Assembly (NCBI RefSeq): GCF_004359215.1
Contig: NC_090613.1
Span: forward strand, 3,405,191 to 3,469,190
Length of the DNA stretch: 64,000 nt
Source: Bremia lactucae
Lineage: Eukaryota > Oomycota > Peronosporomycetes > Peronosporales > Peronosporaceae
Direction of reading: 5' to 3'
The position numbers and the translations under genes are program-made. Positions 1 through 11,494 of the stretch are shown here, one piece after another. Below the pieces are notes generated by a model. It saw only the letters and a program-made list of their open reading frames with translations. It had not been told where the DNA came from and did not search any database. Position 1 is the first letter of the stretch. Each line of letters begins with the position of its first letter.

Positions 1-84
1 ACATTTACGAGCGCCTGCTCGGATATGTCGTGCTTGCCGTGAGGTAAGGACGACATCATGCAAGCTTGATTCGATAATTGATAG

Positions 85-237
85 AATAAAATTGTATCGC
101 CCATCGTGAAAAGGCATGAATTTAACAATGAGGAAGAGCTGAGTGACCTGTTCGATGTGCAGTCCAATGCTAGCAGCGATATAGGGAGCCGAAATACACG
201 GCACGGCGCAGCAGAATCCGAAGAATTGAATTTTTAG
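85..237 (+). pseudogene. C-terminal end of an unidentified ORF
   Basis: An open frame of 50 codons runs from just after a stop at 82-84 to a TAG at 235-237. It encodes an acidic, serine-rich tail ending in ESEELNF. No start codon or domain is visible because most of the protein would lie before the window or has decayed. Acidic tails like this are common at the ends of transposase-derived proteins, but the family cannot be named. It ends 20 bases before the LTR of the copia element that follows. Confidence 0.2.
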
Positions 238-256
238 TTTAGGCTTTCCCTAATGC

Positions 257-456
257 TGTTGAAGGTGGAACATCAGGCGACGGTTCGATGTCGTGCTGAT
301 GTGGCGGTTACTGTCGTAAATGACACAATAAGAAGAGCAAGCGAGGTTGTTACATTAAAGTACGCTACATGTATTAGGGTTTTATAAGAACGAATATTCT
401 TTCCACTTTCCCCTACACGAAGCAAGTCTTACGCAGTGTGTTGTCATACCCCAACA
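257..456 (+). repeat. 5' LTR of Copia-1
   Basis: About 200 bp, beginning TGTTGAAGG and ending CCAACA directly before the primer-binding site. It aligns with 4201-4408 with many substitutions. Confidence 0.8.
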
Positions 457-469
457 GGTTATGAGCCCA
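457..469 (+). promoter_or_regulatory. Primer-binding site of Copia-1 (tRNA-iMet anticodon arm type)
   Basis: GGTTATGAGCCCA begins at the first base after the LTR. GGTTATGAGCCC is the complement of the initiator tRNA-Met anticodon stem-loop (GGGCTCATAACC), the half-tRNA priming known from Drosophila copia. The ATG at 461, complementary to the CAU anticodon, is also the first codon of the gag frame (M-S-P...). Confidence 0.7.
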
Positions 470-1200
470 AACGCGGGTGGGGCTAATGATGTCCTCAACA
501 TGGACAATTACTTTGTATGGGAGCTTCATGCTCGGATGAAACTAGCCAAGAAAGGGCTATTGGAGCACATCGACGCGACGAAGGCACCGTGTGCCACGAG
601 GGCCGACGCGTCGATATGAACAGTCAATGATATGAAGGCCTTCACGCTTGTGTGTGCAGCAATCACCCCAAGTCCACGGTCCATGGCTTGAAATGAAAGC
701 ACGACTGCAGAAGCTTGGGATATATTAAAGAGCTTTTTTTCATGGAAGTATTCACAACCGTGTGTAGATCCGTCGGCAGCTGTATGAATTCAAGATGCAG
801 AAGTGAGAGAATGTACTGGATCACTTTCTAAAGTTTGATGAGCTGCGCATGTCCACGCGAGCCATCGGAGACGAAGTTTCGTCTGACGAGCAGCATGTAT
901 ACTGCCTGGAAGCTTGTCTGATGAGTATGATCAGATCATCAGAATCATTGAGAACATAAGGGACATTGATCTGTTCCAAGCCAGAGGAATGCTTCGTCGT
1001 GAATACGAAGGCATTTCTCGCAAGGAGATGAGTGAACTTGCATTGAAGTCTACAAGAAGCGTCAAAGGCAAAGTACTCCGGTCGAAGGAAACAAAAAAAC
1101 AAGTTTACCGGGACGTGTTTCGTGTGTGAAAAAGAGGGTCACAAGAAACAAGACTGTTGGAAGAATCAAACCAGCAAGAAAAATAACGAGCAAGCATTTA
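461..1200 (+). pseudogene. Copia-1 gag (degenerate)
   Basis: Gag would form the virus-like particle. The frame starts at the ATG inside the primer-binding site with MSPNAGG, followed by NMDNYFVWELHARMKLAKKG, the conserved N-terminal block also seen in the copia copies at 4.5 kb and 29.9 kb. A later segment (914-1129) has the usual DLFQARGMLRREYEGI helix region. A CCHC zinc knuckle (C-F-V-C, then H, then C, pattern CX2CX4HX4C) is encoded at about 1120-1165. An in-frame stop near 617 and later frame changes break it. Confidence 0.75.
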
Positions 1201-1214
1201 CTGTTAGTGAACAT

Positions 1215-2573
1215 GGCTCGGAAGGTTGGCTACCCGACAGTGATGCAAGTAGTCATATGTGCCCATACCAAGATAAATTTTCGGAAATTTGATCGTTGAA
1301 TTGATCAGTTGGCATAACGATCGCAAATGGGCAGACAGTTATGGCTGCTGGAATTTGTGCGATTCGAATTATCCTGAATAAATGTGCCAATTCGCATTGA
1401 AGACGTACTGTACGTTCCAGAGCTGGATCGCAGACTGCTATCAATTTTGTACTATCGGAAAAGGGGTAGGATGTGACTTTTACGAACAAAATGTGTGGGA
1501 TCAGGAGTTATCAAGATGTGATGGCGAAAGTAAACCAACTGGGAAATTTTTTTATGATAAAATGTGCAACATTAGGGTCGGCATTCACTATCGAAGTATT
1601 TGCTTGTGGAATAAAAGATGTGAGTTCTAGGATGTGGCATGCACGACTAGGAGTGATGTGATGAGTCAAATGGAGACAAAGTCTCAAGGAGGACCCGCAC
1701 GACGCGTGGTTACATTTCTGGATGATTTCTCGCGCTACGTGGTGACATACTTCATCGCTAGCAAGTCTGAAGTGCTGGGAAAGTTCATCGAATACAAGTC
1801 GATGATGGAAAACCAACTGAATTCCACGATCAAATGCATTCGCACCGACAATGGTGGCGAATAAATCAACACGAAATTTTGAACAAGTTTGTCACAAGGC
1901 TGGCATAGTCACCAAGCGACACTGCCATATTCCCCGCAGCAAAATGGATCGGCTGTATGAATGAATAGATCCCTGACGGAATGTGCAAGATCGATGCTAA
2001 ACCACATGCAACGAAGTGAAGGGTTATCGTGTCTGGAATTATAATTCAGAAAGACTCGAGGTCACAAGGTCAGTGACATTTCAAGAACATCCACGGACGA
2101 AGTATAAACAAGTTGCTGATGACGAACTTGCATCGACTCGTCAGCACGCAAAATTAAATGGCGACGGAGACGAAGATATCAGGGTTCAATCACCAATTTT
2201 CTCGAATCACGATGAAAATGAACCTATGGAGGTTGACCAGACTAATAGTGGTCAAATAGTCTCGCCTCCTCATGAATTAATAACGTTGAGGACACTTCTA
2301 GAGAATGGACATGGAGATGATTTTGCTTTCGATTTCGATGGCGTGTACATGCAGCCACCTGATTTAATTGAGGATGATATTCAGCCCATTGTGCACAGGA
2401 AAGGATGGACTAATCTCGATGACAGTCTGGAGACACATTCATCTCGTGTTGCTGGACACAATAACCTTCTTGCAATATCTCCTCCAAGCTCAGACTCACA
2501 AGCTTTGGTTCCGGTCGGGATGTCAGATGCTATCGTTTCGTCACTTGGAGATGAACCTGTGGAACGTGCCTAG
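1215..2573 (+). pseudogene. Copia-1 protease, integrase and linker (degenerate)
   Basis: The protease active site has become DSDASSHM (usual form D-S/T-G-A) at about 1235. Integrase core sequence is at 1650-1864: VTFLDDFSRYVVTYF with the second catalytic stretch CIRTDNGGE, then a stop. The zinc-binding N-terminus is not readable and the C-terminal part is decayed. 2016-2573 is a 185-codon open stretch beginning KGYRVWNYNS, which is the typical integrase-to-RT linker, rich in acidic residues. Confidence 0.7.
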
Positions 2574-2639
2574 AAACAATATCGCATTGATTATGATCAA
2601 GCTAATGCGGCATTTGAAACCCCATCAACGTGCCAAAAT

Positions 2640-4060
2640 GCTATGAAGTCTCCACAAAGTACGATGTGGAAAGAAGCGATAAAGGCCGAACTGAAGGCAC
2701 TTAATAGCAAAAAGACGTCGAGTCCCGTGGACAATTCGTAGTTGAAAAGAAAGGGTATTGGAAATAAGTGGGTTTTCGCATCAACCGAAATGAAAACGGT
2801 GATATTGCGCGATATATGGCTCGGCTTGTGGCACTAGGTCATCGTCAGACCTATAGAATTGATTACTACGACACGTATTCTCCGGTCGCGAACATGAATT
2901 CAATTCGTGTGTTTTCGCAGTGTGTTGCCATCATGGGTTGGCTACGTTCCAATATGACGTCGATACAGCATTTATCAATTGTGTTCTCGAAGAAGAGGTG
3001 TTTCTTAATACACATGAGGGCGTTGAAATGCAATCGGGTCAAGTGCTGAAGCTAAATCGAAGCCTTCATGGACTAAACAAGCTGCTGCAACATGGTTTAA
3101 GACTAGTTTAAGTGTATCTAAGAGCATGGGGTTTGTAGCGTGTGTTTCGGATCCGTGTGTATTTGTTTGTCGATTTGACAATTTTTCATTGATTTACGTG
3201 ACGTTATATGTCGACGAAATGCTCATTGGTGTTTTTTCGTACGACTCAATTAAGCAAGTTGCTGATGAATTGTCTACTAAATTTCAGCTCAAGACACTAG
3301 GTAAAGTGCGATTTATTCTGGGCATCGAAGTTGACTACAAAATGGAGGATAAACAGCTCAAGATCAGTCAAAGCGCGTGTATAGCAAGAATTGTTGAAAC
3401 ATTTAATCAAGATAATGCTAGATCGGTGTAAATTTCGGGTGTGTAGATAAAATATGTAGACAGCACCCAGACTTCCCCGGTGGCACAACATGATAATGTT
3501 GGAAGTGATGCACCCAAAAATGAAGAATCGTCCGTATCGTTCTTTGGTGGGTTCAGTACTCTATGTGGCAACCGGCACAAGACCCGACATTGCATTCGTG
3601 GTGTGTCAATTGAGTCGACACTTAGGAAAACTAAGTGTAGAACATTGGAATGCGGCCATTCGAGTGCTGCGTTATTTAAAGTCAACCGCTATGGAAGGAA
3701 TCTGCTATCGGAGCAAGTCACGTGAACTGCAGTTGAGTGCATTTAGTGACGCTGATTGGGGCAGCAACAAGGCAATCGACGCTCAACATCAGGTGTGATG
3801 ATGATGGTCAACGGATTACCCGTGATTTTCAAGTCAAAAATGCAAAACAGTGTGTCACTAAGCACTGCTGAAGCCGAATATGTGGCTCTATCATTGTGCA
3901 TTCAAGAAGTATTGTGGACTATGTCGCTATTGCTGGAGATGAAGGTCAAGATTGATGGTCCAGTAATGGTGTACGAGGACAATTAAAGTGCGATCGCTAT
4001 CTTGAAAAATGAAGGGTATCAAAGTCGTGCGAAGCACATTGATTAACGCTTTCATTATGT
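2640..4060 (+). pseudogene. Copia-1 reverse transcriptase and RNase H (degenerate)
   Basis: RT motifs are spread over shifted frames: the KARLVALG-type block (as MARLVALGHRQ) near 2820, YSPVANMNSIR near 2880, and the catalytic box as LYVDE near 3207, where the family has YVDD. A D-to-E change there would be expected to abolish or strongly reduce activity. RNase H follows: RSLVGSVLYVATGTRPDIAF (3540-3600), SDADW (3748), STAEAEYVAL (3862-3890). Several stops interrupt it. Confidence 0.8.
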
Positions 4061-4200
4061 ACATGTTAAGTCAAGAACAAGGTAATTCAGCTGGAGTATA
4101 TTGAAACTAAGTTACAGCTCGCTGATCTCTTCCATTTCGACAAAAAAATTCAATTTCTCGTGACCAAGACCAATTTTAAAAACTTCTCGTCGAGAAGAAG

Positions 4201-4408
4201 TGTTGAAGGTGGAACATCAGGCGACGGTTCGTTGTCGTGCTGATGCGGCAATTAGTGTCGTGAATGACACAAGAAGAAGAGCACGCGAGGTTGCTACATT
4301 TAAGTATGTTGCAAGTATCAGGTCTTTTAAGGACGAATATACAATCGATTTTCCCCTACACGAAGACATTCTAACGCAGTGTGTTGTGATACCACAACTG
4401 ATGCAACA
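4201..4408 (+). repeat. 3' LTR of Copia-1
   Basis: Starts TGTTGAAGGTGGAACATCAGG, homologous to 257-456. The last bases differ from the 5' copy, so the end is approximate. Confidence 0.75.
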
Positions 4409-4459
4409 ACAGCTAAAGTGACGACATATGAATTGATAAAGAAACATAAGAAAGAGATT

Positions 4460-4640
4460 TTTTTGGCCTATTTGTTCTGTATGAGCATGTCGCGTCATGA
4501 CGTCTATATGATCCAGCAAATCCTTCTTTGTCAGCCTCATCCTCGCGTTTAACTCCCACAAGAAGTAGTTATCTTCGCGGAGTATGTCGCCCGTATCAGA
4601 CGTTTATGGGCTCGTCACCTTTCGCTTGAGGCAGCAACCA
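4460..4640 (-). pseudogene. Copia gag N-terminal relic, minus strand
   Basis: On the minus strand this encodes LWELNARMRLTKKDLLDHID, the same gag block as Copia-1 and Copia-3, preceded by a degenerate form of the MSP... start region. It lies head to tail against the 3' LTR of Copia-1 in the opposite direction. Only the leader and first about 60 gag codons remain. Confidence 0.6.
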
Positions 4641-6051
4641 AGGGCGATGTGAGATGTAGATGCTTAGAAGAAGGTATCATGAAAAGCTTGTTGATCCTTA
4701 TTACCGCCCATGGACGAGACATGATATGTGGACCCGGCTGATGAAGCTGCTTTATCAGCTAAGATAGAGCTACGTATCACTAGCTATTTTGACAATGGTG
4801 GATATGTTGCCTGTATATCTCGTATAATTCCCATTTTCCATGAAGAAATAAGCGCATATGCCCCTTGAAGTTACCATTATGCAAGGCGTGGGCAGTCCTC
4901 CTGTAAGAACACAAACTCATATGTACAACACCACGCCACCTTCAATAGCGACTGCTTCGGTTTTATTTGCACCATAGCTATTGAGAAAGGCGGGGACTTA
5001 CGCGATTCTATTGGTGTTCAAAAAGAGGTTTGGAATTAATGTGGCCGTTACAAGGACAGAGGAGCTACCGCTCAGCACTACTGTGGCTATTTGCAGCTCG
5101 ATTGCAGCCACTCGTGCCTTATATAAGCGAATTGACTACTTTGCAAAACGGTTTTAAAGTCCTCAAACGACATTTAGTCGTTGTTCAACAAAGCCATTAG
5201 CTCCGAAAGCGTTTAAGAGGCACCGCTTTTGTAGATTTTCTGCTTAAGACTAAATTATCACATACTCCGTCATTTAATATGCTCCATCCCGTACTGAATC
5301 AATGCTCAGATGTTAGCTAGCAATATTCTTGACAATACATCGTCAGCAAGTGGTTTCATGCCAAAAAAAGTTTCACGTTCTGTAACAATAACTTTAGAGC
5401 TTTGGACGCTAGACTCGTCAGTCTGCGCATGTCCTTTCAGGAACTGCAGTCAGACAGTGCCGCACTGTGCAGTCAGACAGTGCGGCACTGTCTGACTGCA
5501 CAATCTGTTGCTTTTAAAAATTATTGTTTGGATGCCATTTGCACGCCTGATGATTTTTGCTTCATCGATATTCGCTGTTTTGGGATATCGAACCCCCCAG
5601 GCTGCCTTTCAAACATGGTAGGCTTCACTAAGAACGAGTAGGAGCGAGCAAGACCCAGACGGAAGCCTTTTGTCACAATTGTCACCTGAAATTTTTTGCT
5701 ATGCCCATGACGAGAGGTACGCAAATCTGGCAGATACGCTACAACTTGCCGTGCCCTGGCTTGGCAATAAGAAACCCTAGTGTGTCTCATATAATGGCAT
5801 AATGGTCATCTCCATCTTATAACGATATGCTTTTGATATACGTGGAACACATCTTGTACGACGTTTATCGCTTGATACTTGATTTTTACAATGGGAGACT
5901 GCATAGGTCTTTTCAAAGCTTTATGAACATGATGCATTAATTCCTCGCAGAACAAGATCAATAGATATCTAATAGTCTTCTCAGCTTTAGTTCTTATTCA
6001 AAGCCATGAGCACTTATACCTCGTTACAGATATTCGTGAATAGGACATTTC
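4641..6051. other. Intergenic, no recognisable gene
   Basis: No convincing coding region, RNA gene or transposon domain was seen. The stretch near 4650-4690 resembles the leader next to Copia-3 gag at about 29.97-30.02 kb. A perfect palindrome lies at 5467-5501. Confidence 0.4.
5467..5501. repeat. 35-bp perfect palindrome
   Basis: Arms of 17 bp (GTGCAGTCAGACAGTGC and its complement) flank a single G. The core GCAGTCAGACAGTG also occurs as a direct copy at about 5445-5459, so the cluster has two direct and one inverted copy. Confidence 0.85.
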
Positions 6052-6301
6052 TGTCAGGAATGAGGGTAAATTACGACTGAAAAAAAAATAGTTTAACTAA
6101 CCGATACTTTTGCTATACTCCTTAAGGTATCGCCTATCCTAAATCTAATTCTTACTGAGTATCATCTCTCCTAATTGCGCAAACCTTTTTACTTGTTTTT
6201 ATTATGGCGCATATGTAAAATTGAATTAAAGAAAATGAATGGTTTTAAAAGATAAATCGAAATGAGTGGTCAAGGGCTCAGCAAGCTGACTAGTCCTTAC
6301 A
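6052..6301 (-). repeat. 3' LTR of Gypsy-1
   Basis: 250 bp, TGTAAGGACTAGTC... on the minus strand, ending ...CCTGACA. It is preceded on the minus strand by the purine tract GGGAAGGA (6302-6309). The pol stop codon TAA lies inside the first bases of this LTR. Confidence 0.9.
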
Positions 6302-7393
6302 TCCTTCCCGATTTGATCTCTCGTTGACGCTGATTGAAATTGGCGACGAGATCCTTCCAGTGGGAGACATGGCGAATACTTTTCTCTTTTCCCCATTTGG
6401 CTACTTCCTTACTTTCGCCATGCCATTGTACGAGCCAGTATGGTTGACAATTGAATTGTCTTTTCTTCAAGAGACGTTCAATAACTTGAAGATGATCCGC
6501 TGTGCCATTATTTACGAATTTGGATGCTTTCAGTATCGGACGACTTCGAAATTTTTCCGGTGTCGGCTCACACTTTGATAGAACATCGACATTAAAGGTT
6601 GAATAAACCTTATTCATACTTTGTGGTAACTTTAGCCTTGCCACATTAGGATTAATCATTTTGGTAATTTCGAATGGTCCCACCTTTCTTGCCGCAAACT
6701 TAGCTCTTGGTGTCCCGATATCTTTCGCAGCGTGTTTCGACGATATTCTGCGAGTATCAAGCATAACTAGATCTCCAACCTTGAATTCAACTTGATTTAT
6801 TCGGCGTTTTAGATCGTAATATTGCTTTTGCGAAGCTTATGCTTCTAGGAGATTTCTGCGAGCCTGATCGATGATCTTTGTTCGTTCTTCGATAAACTCT
6901 TTTGCGTATACGTCATCGCCTTTGGTTGACTATTCCAGCCCAGTGCCTATCGCCATGTAGAGCGTTCCTTTCTTCCCGTATCTATTTCGAAGGGAGAGTA
7001 TCCCGTGGATGCACTAACCAGTGTAGAGTGCGCACACTCTATGCTTCCCAAGTGTTCGGTCCAGTCACTGCCATGGTAAGATACCATGCATCTGAGTGCG
7101 TCTTCTACCACAAGGATCTGTCGCGCGGTCTGTCCATCGGCTTGAGCCCGATGAGCGGTTGTCATACTTAGACGAACACCGATGATCGTCATCAAAGACT
7201 TCCAAAACATGGACGTGAACTTGCTATCTCGGTCACTGATGATAACTTCTGGAAGACCATGGTGTCGAACTACAGCATCAAAAAATACTTTTGCTGTTGT
7301 GCATGTATCAACCATAACGTGCACTGCTGCGTACTTCGTTTGTTTGGAAAACTTATCGACAACAGTTAGGATGGCATCAAATCCATTGGACAC
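6297..7393 (-). pseudogene. Gypsy-1 integrase core, GPF/Y region and chromodomain
   Basis: Integrase core (6947-7393): AILTVVDKFSKQTKYAAV with the first catalytic Asp, then VIISDRDSKFTS with the second; the C-terminal part has HSTLVSASTGYSPFEI. A frame change near 6850-6950 separates this from 6297-6764, which holds the GPFEITKM (GPF/Y) module and a chromodomain-like end, VIERLLKKRQFNCQPYWLVQW, where WLVQWHG matches the chromodomain aromatic strand. Chromodomains guide integration to modified chromatin in chromoviruses. The frame ends KSGRM with the stop inside the LTR. Confidence 0.8.
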
Positions 7394-9585
7394 ATGAAGC
7401 CCTGTTTATGAAGTCCATTGACACCACTTGCAAGCAAGCCTCTGGTATTGGGATTGGCATGAGAAATCCGTTTTTTCGTTGATTATCATGTTTCCAACAT
7501 GCGCAGATTTCACAGGTTTTGACATATTCTTTGACGTCTTTCTCCAACGATTTCCAGTAATACCACTGAGCCACTCGCAAGTATGTTCTGCGGTTGCCCG
7601 GATGAGCAGCTATTACCGAATCATGATATTCCGATATTACTTTCGTTCGCAAACGGTTGTTGCTGGGCACGCAAAGACGTGTAAGCTTATTTGACGTGCG
7701 CAAAAACAGCAATTCTTCTTGCTTGACAAACAATGAGCTTGCTTCTGAGTTTTTCCATGCTTCTTTAAACTCAGCATCTCTGGCGTAGCCTATTCGAAGT
7801 AGCTTACGAACTTCTGGTGACAACTCGACATACGACGCTGTCATTAAGGTGGCAACATGCAGAGCCTCAGCCTCCTCCCGGGGCAGAGTTGGCACCGAGG
7901 GTGAGCAAAGTAAACGTGTACCTCGTTGTTGGCAACTAGAATCGCACTTATGGAAGTGGATATTGTCCACGACAGTATCATCAGGCCGGTGCGAAAGCGC
8001 ATCAGCTTCGACGTTTAAAGCACCATTAATGTGGTGTATAGTAAACGTATATTGAGCGAAGGTGGTCAAGTATCGAGCCAACTTCGGCGAGACTTTCGGA
8101 TGATGAAGCAGCCAAGAGCAGGCGCTACTCCGTGAAAATCTCAAACTGATGACCATAAAGGTAATGACGCCATTTGTCTAACCCCGCTTTTGTTGCAAAT
8201 AGCTCTTTTTCATGAGCAGGCCAATTAATCTCATGGGCTCCAAGCTTCTTTGAATAAAACGCTATTCGATGGTCATGTCCATTGAGATATTGCGATAAAA
8301 CACCTCCCGCGTACGACCCTGATGCATCCGTAGTGAGTACAAACGGGCGTGAAAAGTTGGGCAGAGTCAGCACAGATGCAGCTTGTAAGGCAGACTTCAG
8401 CCTTGCGAAGGAATACTCTTGTTCTGCATTTCACAGCCATGGAGAATCTTTCTTAACGAGATGACTCAATGGCAGAGCTATGTGCGCAAACTGATGAATA
8501 AAGCGGCGATAATAACCAGCAAGACCAAGAAAACTTTGCAATTCCTTTACGGAGGTGGGTGGTGGCCATTTAGCGATTGCTTCCGTCTTAGTGTTATTAA
8601 CAGATAATCCTTTGTTGGAAACAATGTGCCCAAAAAAGCTGACCTCTTGACGCGCAAACTTGCACTTGCCGATGTCAGCGAATAGCGTTTCCTTGCGTAA
8701 TACGTCGAACACGATAGCAAGATGGCCAAGATGTTCGTCATAAGAGACTGAAAATATACACATATCATCCAAATATACCACGACAAATGGGAACTTTCCA
8801 AAAAGTACACGCATCAAGCGCGACCAAATGCCAGGCGTTCCAGCAAGACCCATCGGAGCAACGCACCACTGATACGTCTCATTTGATGTACGAAACGTAG
8901 TGTACTTCTTGCTATCCGGATGAACACGCATCTGATGGTACCCCTGAGCTAAGTCAATGACTGTGAAATAGCTCATACCTTGCATCTTATCAAATAATCC
9001 ATCAATTCGCGGCAAAGGTATTATAGGGACGACTGACTTTGAGTTGACGTAACGAAAGTCAATCACCCAACGGGGCAAAATGTTTGCGTTTCCGGATCGA
9101 ATCCATTCCGAACGAGATACACTCGTACCGGTTTTTGGGTCCTTTTTAGGAATGCCAAAGATGTTGATACCCGAGGCGAGTCTGAAAGCTCGATCCATCC
9201 GCGTGAAAGGTTCTCATCGACAAACTTCTGTAAAGCATTTTTGTTCAATTTGTGAAAGTCGAAACGGCGGACGATTACTCGGTTGCGCACCGGGTTGCAT
9301 ATTGATTTCAAATTCGACTGACCGATTAGGAGGCAATGAATTCGGTAACTTTTCCGGATATACATCTTTATAGGAATCAAGTAAAGACTTCAACCGTTTT
9401 CCCCGAGGTTTTGTAGATTCCGATTCTTGATAAATTTTGACACGATAGACCTCTTCGTATTTTGATGTCTTCAATTTCCTTAAAAAGTCGGCAGAGGAAA
9501 TAATGACCGGTTCAAAAACCTCATCCTGTGGTATGTTACCACTTTTGAACGAAACTTGATCGTTGGCTCGTGCGCAGTAAACCAA
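7377..9585 (-). pseudogene. Gypsy-1 reverse transcriptase and RNase H
   Basis: RT motifs in order: GIPKKD, RWVIDFRYVN, IPLPRIDGLFD, FTVIDLAQGYHQM, FRTSNETYQW, APMGLAGTPGIW, and the catalytic box VVYLDDMCIFS with both aspartates, then FFGHIVS and LQSFLGLAGYYRRFI. RNase H follows (LTTDASGSYAGGVLSQ, HEKELFA near 8200) and the HHCC integrase N-terminus with CEICACWK near 7470. The region is in at least four overlapping pieces (9214-9585, 8431-9198, 8125-8373, 7377-8156) separated by frameshifts, so the present copy cannot make one polyprotein. Confidence 0.85.
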
Positions 9586-10397
9586 GGCTTACCCAGAATT
9601 ACATCTTGGGAATTGCTCATTGGCCACTCAATGACCGGTATGTCAAAAAATTGATTACCATCAAAGAAGATATTTGCGACTCCTTTCTTCACCTTCCTTT
9701 TGGTGGTATTAGTGCCGTCGAAACGATTGACTTGAATTGTTACTTCAGACGTGACGCGTTGCAGCAACCCCGGCTTCACCACATTGCATGTGGCGCCAGA
9801 ATCGAGCATTATTTTAACAGCACGATCTGCAAGATGACCCTTTTTGACGACCAAATCTTTTCTAGTGAAGGAAGCAAAGTCAGCTTCACTTAGTGAAGTG
9901 ATAGTTTCATTTGACACAGTCGCGATGGTTTCTTCTTCGACTGACTCATTCTCGAAATAGTTGACGTTTGCACGATCGCGACGATATCCGTTGCCGCGAC
10001 TATTTTGCCAGTTCCTGCGCTTGTAACACTGCTGAATCGTGTGCCCCAGTTTGTTGCAGTACGCACACTTTGCTTTATTTGGACGTCGGTTATGGACGCG
10101 AGAAGACCTATGAAATGGCCGAGCATTGTTGATTTCCATCAGCTCTAACTCATTGTTTAATTCTCTGGCCACATTTGGTGGACCAGGACGAGGGGTTGTC
10201 GCGATATGGTGATTATAACCAACCGAATGTGCGCGTTCAAAGTCGAGCGCCACAGTAATAGCCTCCGACAGTGTGTTTCCCCGTCGGTATTGAACTTCTT
10301 CTTGCGTTCTTGATTTTAATCCTCGTTGAAAATAGATAATTTGGTCTATCTCAGTCATGTTGCGAAATAATGTGTCGAAATTTCGCAATGTAGTCAA
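9480..10397 (-). pseudogene. Gypsy-1 gag C-terminus, zinc knuckle and aspartic protease
   Basis: 305 open codons. It begins with the last helices of gag (MTEIDQIIYFQRGLKSRTQEE). A zinc knuckle CAYCNKLGHTIQQC (CX2CX4HX4C) is near residue 110. An aspartic protease with MLDSGATCNVV (catalytic D-S-G) is near residue 195, followed by DVILGKPWF. The protein then runs towards the RT connection. The active-site residues look intact. Confidence 0.85.
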
Positions 10398-10824
10398 TTA
10401 AGCCTTTGCAGCTGACTTGTCTCAGCCGATGCAGGTCGTCTCGAAGACGTTGCTGTAGATCCGCAGGAACAAATTCCTTTTCCACTGCTAGAAAAAACTC
10501 GTTGACTGAGTGAATTTCTGATTGATGCAGCAACAACCATTGTGCTGCAGGTCCTCGCAATGAACTTCCTAGTACGGCAAGTACTTGAGGAGCCATTGCG
10601 TCCTCTCTCCAAGTCGTACCGCGCGCAATAAAATATTGCTGTACTTGCGCGTAATAAAGTCGAACCGAATCTTCACTCCTTCCGCTATACGTCGGTATTC
10701 TTAGCCCGTCCACCTTAAGCCCACCATCCTTTTGGGAGTTAGCCAAGGATTTGATCAACTCTTGTTGTTGCTGTAGAATATGCATCCTTTGCTGCATTAG
10801 CTCGGCGTTTGAGGGTTGGCCCAT
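10351..10824 (-). pseudogene. Gypsy-1 gag
   Basis: Retrotransposon gag: starts MGQPSNAELMQQR, followed by a Gln-rich coiled segment, then the capsid-like core (IPTYSGRSEDSVRLYYAQVQ, AAQWLL, EFVPADLQQRLRDDL). The frame ends at residue 157 and continues in another frame at 10397 as NFDTLFRNMTEIDQIIYFQR, so one frameshift separates the gag N- and C-terminal halves. Confidence 0.8.
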
Positions 10825-10850
10825 AATGGAAGAAGATGTGTTCGGAACTT

Positions 10851-11171
10851 TTAAAAGACTTTGTTGTTTAATTTATTTATGTCTCTTAAGTTAAACCGAA
10901 GATCCTTTAAGATGGTGCGCTCGGCTTCTTCCAAAAGCGCGTCTACCTCGTGTAGCGGAGCTGATAAGGTGGACCCTTGCTTGGGCAGGCAGGCTTTCTC
11001 CTTGGTGAGTTGCTTTGCTAAGATCTTTGCAAGGCGCCGAGTCTTTTGTAAAGACGCAAGCAGAATGTTCGCAGTCTTTGCAGACTTCTCACCGTACTCA
11101 AAGAGGAAAGTTTTACTGCAGTCAAATGGAATCTGAGTATTAGCCTTTCTCTTCTTGCTCATAGAACACAA
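10851..11171 (-). CDS. Small ORF upstream of gag in Gypsy-1
   Basis: A 106-residue intact frame lies between the leader and gag and ends 27 bases before the gag ATG at 10824. It starts MCSMSKKRKANTQ and is lysine-rich with a heptad-like helical middle (KTANILLASLQKTRRLAKIL), followed by an acidic helix (EVDALLEEAERTI). No known domain is recognised. Its position suggests either an accessory or nucleic-acid-binding protein, or an N-terminal gag part split by a frame change. It is intact in an element whose other frames are broken, which argues weakly for function. Confidence 0.45.
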   Translation of the reverse strand: MCSMSKKRKANTQIPFDCSKTFLFEYGEKSAKTANILLASLQKTRRLAKILAKQLTKEKACLPKQGSTLSAPLHEVDALLEEAERTILKDLRFNLRDINKLNNKVF

Positions 11172-11494
11172 CGACTTACTCTAGCCCTTAGGCGTAATGC
11201 GTTAGAGATTCAACCTTATCCCAGATGGATTAGCTGTTTCACCGAGTTAAGCCGGACCCAACCTCACACAGACTAAGCGACTATATCTGCCAGGCAGACG
11301 CTTAGAATTACAGTGGATACTGAAAGCCACACACTTAAAACTGCTACGCAGTGCTTCCAAAGGGATGGAGCAGTTGACTGCGAGCGGAAATTCCCACGCT
11401 ACAAGCAGTACCTTACAGGCTGCGAGCGGAAATCTCTCACACCACAAGCAGTACTTTGCAATCCAACGCAGTGCAGTCCAACGAAGCGTGAAAG

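Larger units (their letters stand above)
257..4408 (+). mobile_element. Copia-1, LTR retrotransposon (Ty1/copia), decayed
   Basis: This is a complete but inactive copia element. Related terminal repeats start TGTTGAAGGTGGAACATCAGG at 257 and 4201. Between them the order is gag, zinc knuckle, protease, integrase, reverse transcriptase, RNase H, which is the copia order. The 3' LTR is preceded by a purine-rich tract (GAGAAGAAG). Frequent stops and frameshifts and diverged LTRs mark it as an old insertion. The end of the 3' LTR is uncertain by about 15 bases because the two copies differ there. Confidence 0.85.
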
